Translations under genes and position numbers: made by a program | In this document: in pieces, positions 20,178-24,373 of the stretch | How the letters are laid out: each line of letters starts with the position of its first letter | Position numbering within the stretch: position 1 is the stretch's first letter | Origin: a virus | Direction: 5' to 3' (one strand) | Virus record (IMG/VR): IMGVR_UViG_3300046660_000226 | Location: 1-24,373 of that record | DNA: 24,373 bases | Notes under the pieces: generated by a model | The model's database searches: none | What the model saw: the letters and a program-made list of their open reading frames with translations, nothing else | Told to the model about the DNA's origin: nothing

Positions 20178-20602
20178 CTTCGAAGCGCAGCAATACCGCT
20201 AGCGCCAAGGGCCGGGATATCGCCCCCGGTGTTCCGGCCCAGAAAGGTAGTGTGATGGAAGAGGTTGTGCGCGTGCCGTTGGCACCGGGCTCTCGTGAAC
20301 CGAGCCCTGCGGTCTCGGCCGCGAGCGGCTTCGATCCCTCGCGCGTGGAAAAGCTCATCGAAGCCGAGCGGATGGTCTTGGACATGCTGGACGATGCCTA
20401 TCGCCGCAACAAGATGCACTATCTGCATTTCAGTCCCGCTTGGGACGTAACGCAGGCCCGCATCGCTGCCATGTCATGGGTATTGGCCGGGCTGCTGGCT
20501 GCCCGCGATAGCGATGGAAGCCCGAAGGGCGGAGATAGCTTGTCTGGCTCCGTTCACGACAGCGCGGACCCGCAGGGTATCGCCCAAGGAGAATCGGCAT
20601 GA
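20174..20602 (+). CDS. hypothetical protein carrying second palindromic repeat, 142 aa
   Basis: GTG at 20174 overlaps the previous stop (GTGA). An ATG at 20254 with AAAGG upstream is a credible alternative start that would remove 26 residues. From the ATG the protein reads MEEVVRVPLAPGSREPSPAV, encoded by the repeat shared with 16778-17329, then a helical core (VEKLIEAERMVLDMLDDAYR ... ARIAAMSWVLAGLLAARDSD) and a low-complexity tail ending PQGIAQGESA. The core resembles the other repeat-bearing protein in no way. Function unknown. Confidence 0.65.
   Translation: MTSKRSNTASAKGRDIAPGVPAQKGSVMEEVVRVPLAPGSREPSPAVSAASGFDPSRVEKLIEAERMVLDMLDDAYRRNKMHYLHFSPAWDVTQARIAAMSWVLAGLLAARDSDGSPKGGDSLSGSVHDSADPQGIAQGESA
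20269..20321 (+). repeat. dispersed palindromic repeat, copy 2
   Basis: Matches 16795-16847 at 50 of 53 positions; it keeps both inverted repeats (GTGCC-GTT-GGCAC and GGGCTC-N9-GAGCCC). The triplet between the arms of the first palindrome differs between copies (CAT versus GTT) while the arms are conserved. The end of the broader similarity is at 20344. Confidence 0.8.
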
Positions 20603-20763
20603 CCGCCCTCCACACCCGCCTCCCCAACTACGATCACGAGGCATACGTCCTAGCCGTTCGCCGGCAGATGCTCGCCGTCAATCCTCTAGCCAATGAACGC
20701 TGGCTCCGTCGAGCAAAAGCATATCCCAGGTTACAAAGGATCAAGCGGAGGGCGGTGTTGTGA
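20599..20763 (+). CDS. small basic protein, 54 aa
   Basis: ATG overlaps the previous stop (ATGA) and its stop overlaps the next GTG (GTGA). It reads MTALHTRLPNYDHEAYVLAV ... RRAKAYPRLQRIKRRAVL, strongly basic toward the C-terminus. Too short for routine calling. The basic helix might bind nucleic acid. No family recognised. Confidence 0.6.
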   Translation: MTALHTRLPNYDHEAYVLAVRRQMLAVNPLANERWLRRAKAYPRLQRIKRRAVL

Positions 20764-21095
20764 GCTGGCTGGGCAAGATTGCGCGCGCGACCTTTGGCAT
20801 GCCGCGTCCGGCGGAACCGGTCCGACAGGACGATGTCGATCAAAACTGCGTCGATTGGCGCTGTTGGGCATGGAAAGAAGCGACTAGCATCGGCAAGCCC
20901 ACGCGCCCGCTGCCCGAGATTCTATCTGAAGCGGATGAACTGCTTAAGTGGGTGTTTCTACCCTTCGCGTCAGTCGATCGAAACCCGGAGGGCGAAGACC
21001 GGAACGGGCTTCGTGCGGAGCATGAGAGCGCGGCGCCGAAGGCGGACGCTAAACCACTGTCGCCCAAGGACATTCAGGGAGACGAGAAGCCATGA
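20760..21095 (+). CDS. hypothetical protein, 111 aa
   Basis: GTG start coupled to the previous stop, GGAGG 8 bases upstream. It reads SWLGKIARATFGMPRPAEPV ... QNCVDWRCWAWKEATSIGKP ... ILSEADELLKWVFLPFASVD. The C-terminus is polar with the ending SPKDIQGDEKP, whose DNA (GGACATTCAGGGA) recurs at the end of the next gene. No family recognised. Its stop overlaps the next ATG (ATGA). Confidence 0.6.
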   Translation: MSWLGKIARATFGMPRPAEPVRQDDVDQNCVDWRCWAWKEATSIGKPTRPLPEILSEADELLKWVFLPFASVDRNPEGEDRNGLRAEHESAAPKADAKPLSPKDIQGDEKP

Positions 21096-21292
21096 GCATC
21101 TATGATCTGCGGGATAACCTGTACAAAGGAAGCCCGGCGGAGAAGACCGTTGGCGCCCTTGTTACTGACGTTGTGGGCCGCAAAGGTTTCCGGCAACTGC
21201 TGGAGTCGATCGACGACGAAATCCTGTCAGAAATGCTTGGCGGTTGGGTTGAGATCATCAGCGCACACACCCTCCGGGACATTCAGGGATGA
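21092..21292 (+). CDS. hypothetical protein, 66 aa
   Basis: ATG overlaps the previous stop. It reads MSIYDLRDNLYKGSPAEKTV and then VVGRKGFRQLLESIDDEILS, ending TLRDIQG. The middle is helical. The gene end shares a 13-base sequence with the end of the preceding gene. No family recognised. Confidence 0.6.
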   Translation: MSIYDLRDNLYKGSPAEKTVGALVTDVVGRKGFRQLLESIDDEILSEMLGGWVEIISAHTLRDIQG

Positions 21293-21298
21293 CAGCGC

Positions 21299-21601
21299 AT
21301 GGGTGACATCCTGACTTTGGCGAAGAAGCTTGAGCGAGCCATGCGCAATGGCACCGGCTTCAACGTGACAATGGACGAACTGTCCGCCGTCGCGAACGAG
21401 GAAGGCGTGCTAGAGGCTATCAATGCAGCCAAGCTTAGGGAGTTGAAGGCGCGATGCCTCGCAAGGTCGAACGTTACACGGTCGGGGAATATTGGCTCGA
21501 CAAGCGCCGGGATGGGAAGTCGCCCGACATTTGGCAGATCGCCAGCTACAACCCCGCAACTCGATCTATCAGCTATCGAAGCACTCGCACGGACAGCCTA
21601 G
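21299..21601 (+). CDS. hypothetical protein, 100 aa, overlapping integrase start
   Basis: ATG at 21299, 6 bases after the previous stop. Residues 1-50 look authentic: MGDILTLAKKLERAMRNGTG, NVTMDELSAVANEEGVLEAI, then NAAKLRELKARCL. From about residue 52 on it overlaps the integrase gene in another frame for 148 bases, and composition turns into a Ser/Thr/Arg/Gly shadow-like string. The authentic end may have been lost by a small change, or the overlap may be tolerated. Function unknown. Confidence 0.55.
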   Translation: MGDILTLAKKLERAMRNGTGFNVTMDELSAVANEEGVLEAINAAKLRELKARCLARSNVTRSGNIGSTSAGMGSRPTFGRSPATTPQLDLSAIEALARTA

Positions 21602-22704
21602 ATGACGCCAAAGGGATCATCAAAGCGTACGCAGCTGCCGAGCATTCTAAGCAGCCACAGCGCCCGGAAGACGCCAAGGTCATCCCGCTGCTCTACACCT
21701 ATTGGGAAGAGCATGGCCGCAAGGTTGTCAGCCCTGCCCAGATCGCAAGTTCAATCCGCCAGTTCGTCGGGTTCCTTATGCAGGATCGTGTCGGCATGAA
21801 CGCGACCGTCTCCGATCTGACGCCAACCGTCTTCACCCGCTTCCTGGAGTGGAGGATGAGCCCGCACACCTATGCGGTGCCGTGGGGCGGACAGACGCTC
21901 AAGCAATCGAGCAAGGGAGTGCGCGGCGAAAGCGTGCAGCGCAACCTTGACGACGTTCGCGCAGCCCTGACGCACCATGCGAACAACGGACGCCTGCCAT
22001 ACGTACCCAAGGTGCCGAGCGTGCCGGCAACACTGCGCTCCCCTCCGAAGGATAGGGTACTATCGGACGCAGAGCTTGGCGCGATCGTCGGGTACGCGAT
22101 GCATGACCCCGACCTATTCCGACAGGTAGCTTTAATCCTGGGAACGATCGTGCGGACGGAGGCTGCGGCCAAGTTCGACCCGCGCGCCCAATTCGATCAA
22201 GAGCGCAACCTGATCGACCTTCACCCGGTCGGGCACCCGCGCACCAAAAAACGCAACCCGGTCGTACCCGCTATCGAGCCGTTACGGCCGATCCTGAAAG
22301 CATGGGCAATTGATCCCCATACGAAGCGGGCGAAGTCCCACAAGACCCGCTGGCGGCAGATGCGCCGCGTCCTGGGACTATCGGACGATGTCGAACTGAA
22401 GACCCTGCGGCACACCGTGGCCACCCGCCTACGGTCAAAGCGCGTGTCATTCGAGCAAGTGGAAACGCTGCTTGGGCACCGCGTCTATAAAAAGACAAGC
22501 GAGGTCTACGCGAAGTACGATCCCGACTATCTTTCTGAGGCCGCAGAGGGACTTGAGGCCATTTGGGCAGAAGTGATGACGGCTGCGTGGACATGGTCTG
22601 CGGGCCACTTGCGGGCCAAAGTGGGTAACGGACCTACGGAAATACTTGACAGGAACAGCGAAAAAGCTAAGGTTTTTCTAGCTTCAAGGCTTGGTGGGCG
22701 GTGA
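21454..22704 (+). CDS. int: tyrosine integrase (site-specific recombinase)
   Basis: A 416-residue protein. N-terminal arm-binding region (YTVGEYWLDKRRDGKSPDIW), then a SAM-like core-binding domain (KVVSPAQIASSIRQFVGFLM) and a catalytic domain. Catalytic residues visible: Arg234 (IVRTEAA), a basic pair near 265-266, Arg319-His320 in LKTLRHTVATRL, Gly-His 341-342 (LLGHRV) and the likely nucleophile Tyr352 (SEVYAKY). The first residue of the usual HxLRH motif is Lys316, not His. It integrates the phage at the adjacent att site; its stop lies inside the tRNA fragment on the opposite strand. GAAGG lies upstream of the ATG. Confidence 0.92.
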   Translation: MPRKVERYTVGEYWLDKRRDGKSPDIWQIASYNPATRSISYRSTRTDSLDDAKGIIKAYAAAEHSKQPQRPEDAKVIPLLYTYWEEHGRKVVSPAQIASSIRQFVGFLMQDRVGMNATVSDLTPTVFTRFLEWRMSPHTYAVPWGGQTLKQSSKGVRGESVQRNLDDVRAALTHHANNGRLPYVPKVPSVPATLRSPPKDRVLSDAELGAIVGYAMHDPDLFRQVALILGTIVRTEAAAKFDPRAQFDQERNLIDLHPVGHPRTKKRNPVVPAIEPLRPILKAWAIDPHTKRAKSHKTRWRQMRRVLGLSDDVELKTLRHTVATRLRSKRVSFEQVETLLGHRVYKKTSEVYAKYDPDYLSEAAEGLEAIWAEVMTAAWTWSAGHLRAKVGNGPTEILDRNSEKAKVFLASRLGGR

Positions 22705-22740
22705 CGGTCTCGAACCGCCGACCCTCTCGGTGTAAACGAG
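22692..22740 (-). other. attP: candidate attP core: 3' half of tRNA-Val(UAC)
   Basis: On the minus strand the sequence from 22740 to 22692 reads as the anticodon arm (CTCG-TTTACAC-CGAG, anticodon TAC), variable region, T arm (GGCGG-TTCGAGA-CCGTC), the acceptor 3' strand ACCGCCC, discriminator A and CCA. The 5' half (acceptor 5' strand, D arm) is absent upstream. This is what integrases that target tRNA 3' ends carry. The integrase stop (22702-22704) overlaps it. Not a complete tRNA gene. Confidence 0.75.
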
Positions 22741-22800
22741 CGAATACACCGACTTACTGAGCTTTGAAGCCACGTTCCGAGCGAAACGGAGTGGCAACGA

Positions 22801-23334
22801 ATGCGAACGAACACTGAATCTGCTGTCCATGCGCGGGCCATCCCTGCGCAACGCGGCAAGGCAAAGACGCAGCACCAGCGGCTGATCGATGAAATCCTGC
22901 GGGACTTTCCCGAGGCTCAGACGCGCGGCTTCATGCGCACGCTCTCTAAGCTGCCGGATGCTGATTATATCCAGGACATGTGCGAGAATGATCGCGACTG
23001 GTATCGCTACGTCTCGTTCGTTCCCGACGCCTTTCTGATCGACCCGGAGCTTCGTCACGTCGTCGTATTTGAGGCGGTCGTGACCCATGACATTAGTGAC
23101 GAAAAATTCGCCCTGATGGCGGATATGTCGTGGGCGCTGGACGAGGACTATTACCGCCTCATCCTCGTTCGCTGCGATCGCTACGGCCGGGTCGCCTATG
23201 ACGTGCAAACCACGTCGCTCACGGAAATGCTCGACAACCTCCGCAAGCCCGAGAGCGAGGTAAGTTGGAAGGTCGAGGATTGGCCTAAGTACACCCTCCA
23301 ATATTGCGCTCAGCGGCTGGAGTTGGCGGCATGA
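22801..23334 (+). CDS. hypothetical phage protein, 177 aa
   Basis: The first gene past the att site, ATG at 22801. It reads QRGKAKTQHQRLIDEILRDF, then ... SFVPDAFLIDPELRHVVVFE with AVVTHDISDEKF, then LALMADMSW-like helix and DEDYYRLILVRCDRYGRVAY. The FVPDAFxID ... VVVFEAV arrangement (Pro-Asp, then Glu one strand later) resembles a PD-(D/E)xK nuclease core, but the Lys is not in the usual place, so this is only a suggestion. Its stop overlaps a following micro-ORF (ATGA). No family recognised. Confidence 0.65.
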   Translation: MRTNTESAVHARAIPAQRGKAKTQHQRLIDEILRDFPEAQTRGFMRTLSKLPDADYIQDMCENDRDWYRYVSFVPDAFLIDPELRHVVVFEAVVTHDISDEKFALMADMSWALDEDYYRLILVRCDRYGRVAYDVQTTSLTEMLDNLRKPESEVSWKVEDWPKYTLQYCAQRLELAA

Positions 23335-23387
23335 CCCGTCTCTCCTCCCCTATTCCAGACACCCTGAATGCGGGAGGGTGTGAATGA
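23331..23387 (+). CDS. possible 18-codon bridging micro-ORF
   Basis: ATG at 23331 overlaps the previous stop, reads 18 codons (MTRLSSPIPDTLNAGGCE) and ends in a TGA overlapping the methyltransferase ATG (ATGA on both sides). The ribosome-binding site of that gene (GGGAGG) lies in its last codons. It parallels the micro-ORF at 8982-9026. Confidence 0.35.
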   Translation: MTRLSSPIPDTLNAGGCE

Positions 23388-23887
23388 GCGGCTGGGAAAC
23401 TCCGGGCGGCTCTGACGAGTGGTACACGCCGGCGTATGTGTTCGACGCATTGGGCGAGCGGTTCGATCTCGACGTTGCCGCGCCAAGGGATGGCCCGCTT
23501 CACGTTCCGACCTCGCGCTGGATCTCTTCGGGCAGCCTAGAAGCCGACTGGTCGGGCTTCGTGTGGGGCAACTTCCCGTTCGGGGGCCGGAATGGATTGC
23601 GTCCGTGGCTAACCAAGTTCGTCAACCACGGAAACGGCGTGGCGCTCACTCCTGATCGTACGTCTGCCCCTTGGTTTCAGGAAGCTTGGGCGCGGGCCGA
23701 TGCTGTTCTGTTCGTGGGCGAAAAGATCAAGTTCATTCGCCCGGATGGGTCGATCGGCAAGCAACCCGGCACTGGCACCGCGCTTTGGGCTGCCGGTGAC
23801 CGCGCTGTTGCCGCACTGACCCGCGCTCGAAACGCTGGCCTAGGTATTCTCGCCACCCCCCTGAATGATGGGGAGGGGCTGTCATGA
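23384..23887 (+). CDS. phage Dam-type adenine methyltransferase, altered motif IV
   Basis: A 167-residue protein of the phage DNA N-6-adenine methyltransferase type: opening SDEWYTPAYVFDALGERFDL, then DVAAP, DWSGFVWGNFPFGGRNGLRP (motif IV region, residues 56-75), HGNGVALTPDRTSAPWFQ, and a C-terminus FVGEKIKFIRPDGSIGKQPG. The family usually has NPPF at the catalytic position; here it is NFPF (63-66), with codons AAC TTC CCG TTC. The enzyme may be impaired or changed in activity. It probably methylates adenine for protection from host restriction. The gene is coupled on both sides. Confidence 0.85.
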   Translation: MSGWETPGGSDEWYTPAYVFDALGERFDLDVAAPRDGPLHVPTSRWISSGSLEADWSGFVWGNFPFGGRNGLRPWLTKFVNHGNGVALTPDRTSAPWFQEAWARADAVLFVGEKIKFIRPDGSIGKQPGTGTALWAAGDRAVAALTRARNAGLGILATPLNDGEGLS

Positions 23888-24090
23888 GTGGCATCACCCG
23901 GCGCCCTGAAACGATGGACGGCGCGTACTGCCTCGCCGGCACGCGGATGCCTGTAGTTCAGGTCAAGCGCATCATCGCGGAGGCAGGCATCGACTGGCTC
24001 AAGCGCGAGTTCCCCTGGATCACCGACGCGCAGATCGAAACAGCGCAGTCGTTCCGTAACCCCTCGAATGAGGGAGGCGCGCGTGGGTGA
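23884..24090 (+). CDS. DUF433-like small protein, 68 aa
   Basis: ATG overlaps the methyltransferase stop (ATGA). Residues 7-57 follow the DUF433 pattern: a start near RPETMDGAYCLAGTRMPVVQ, then VKRIIAEAGIDWLKREFPWI and TDAQIETAQSF. DUF433 proteins are small HTH-like units, often antitoxins paired with a PIN-like toxin. No toxin gene is seen here, so a regulator or orphan copy is likely. The next gene starts within its last codons. Confidence 0.75.
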   Translation: MSGITRRPETMDGAYCLAGTRMPVVQVKRIIAEAGIDWLKREFPWITDAQIETAQSFRNPSNEGGARG

Positions 24091-24373
24091 GCGTGTAGCA
24101 GCCCTTTATGTCGAAACGGGCGGGACGTATTTCGATCTGCCCGGCATCGATCCATGGGATGAGGCACGTGATGCGCGGCTGTATGCTGGCCCGTATCCAG
24201 TCGTCGCCCACCCACCTTGCCAACGCTGGGGCAAGCTGTGGGCCGGCCAGCCGCTTTTCATCAAGCGCACCGGCATCCGCAAGATCAAGGGCGACGATGG
24301 CGGATGCTTTGCCGCAGCGCTCGCCGCCGTCCGCAAGTGGGGCGGCGTCCTGGAGCATCCGTGGCAATCGCAC
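24083..24373 (+). CDS. PPCQ-motif phage protein, cut by right edge
   Basis: GTG at 24083 with AGGGAGG 5 bases upstream; 97 codons to the right edge without stop, so the C-terminus is missing. It reads ALYVETGGTYFDLPGIDPWD, then YPVVAHPPCQRWGKLWAG (PPCQ at residues 44-47), then IKGDDGGCFAAALAAVRKWG, then GVLEHPWQSH. PPC(Q) is motif IV of C5-cytosine methyltransferases, but the usual motif I (FxGxG) is not seen at the N-terminus. Proteins with this start and PPCQRWG occur in other phages as hypotheticals. Modification enzyme is possible; not proven. Confidence 0.7.
   Translation, partial: MGERVAALYVETGGTYFDLPGIDPWDEARDARLYAGPYPVVAHPPCQRWGKLWAGQPLFIKRTGIRKIKGDDGGCFAAALAAVRKWGGVLEHPWQSH

Noticed and set aside
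22692-22775. Complete tRNA-Val gene on the minus strand
   Set aside because: Only anticodon arm to CCA fits; 5' acceptor strand and D arm cannot be formed from the upstream sequence.
22684-23301. 205-codon minus-strand frame right of the att site
   Set aside because: Antisense to the 177-residue gene, which has good junctions and composition.
1-24373. CRISPR array, rRNA, transposase or insertion sequence
   Set aside because: No regularly spaced repeats, rRNA-like sequence or transposase motif found on either strand.

Overview
The window is part of a temperate, podovirus-type phage. It is GC-rich, with densely packed, overlapping genes. The likely host is an alphaproteobacterium, probably a sphingomonad. 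That is an inference from base composition, the family resemblance of the proteins, and a tRNA-Val(UAC) 3' fragment used as attachment site; the sequence does not prove it.

Layout. From about 13,820 down to position 1 almost everything is on the minus strand, as one chain of touching or overlapping genes. Read in transcription order it holds a small Cro/YdaS-like repressor; small unknown proteins and an HTH protein; an orphan DNA methyltransferase; a DUF1064-type nuclease; a cluster of three perfect DnaA boxes (candidate origin); a DnaB-type helicase and a helicase-loader-like protein; a winged-helix protein; the small and large terminase subunits; and a structural cassette of the Bordetella phage BPP-1 (Bbp) type (portal, Bbp19-like protein, scaffold, major capsid protein, Bbp16-like cement protein). 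A large virion protein then runs off the left edge.

From 13,914 to the right edge genes are on the plus strand: a CI-like repressor, a DUF3251-like lipoprotein (probable lysogeny-expressed accessory gene), then an early operon from 15,082. That operon holds many small unknown genes, a Rad52-superfamily annealing protein, SSB, two zinc/HNH-type proteins, a DUF1367-like protein and a tyrosine integrase. The integrase gene overlaps the 3' half of a tRNA-Val gene on the other strand (candidate attP). Phage-type genes continue beyond it: an unknown protein, a Dam-type methyltransferase with an altered motif, a DUF433-like protein and a PPCQ-motif protein cut by the right edge. Phage genes on both sides of the att site suggest a free (virion or circular) genome rather than a prophage end.

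Regulation. A 19-bp palindrome, consensus TGTGCCC-N5-GGGCACA, occurs three times between cro and cI and twice in front of the plus-strand early operon. The outer two sites of the first cluster and the downstream site of the second lie in the spacer of a plausible promoter (-35 near TTGnCn, 17-bp spacer, -10 near CAyAyy). In the model cro and cI are both leaderless, and one repressor silences the leftward and rightward operons together.

Translation coupling is extreme: most neighbours share ATGA, GTGA, TAATG or TGATG junctions, and two micro-ORFs of 14 and 18 codons fill gaps that would otherwise break the chain. No CRISPR array, rRNA, complete tRNA, reverse transcriptase or insertion sequence was seen. 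No stretch over 300 bases lacks a gene.
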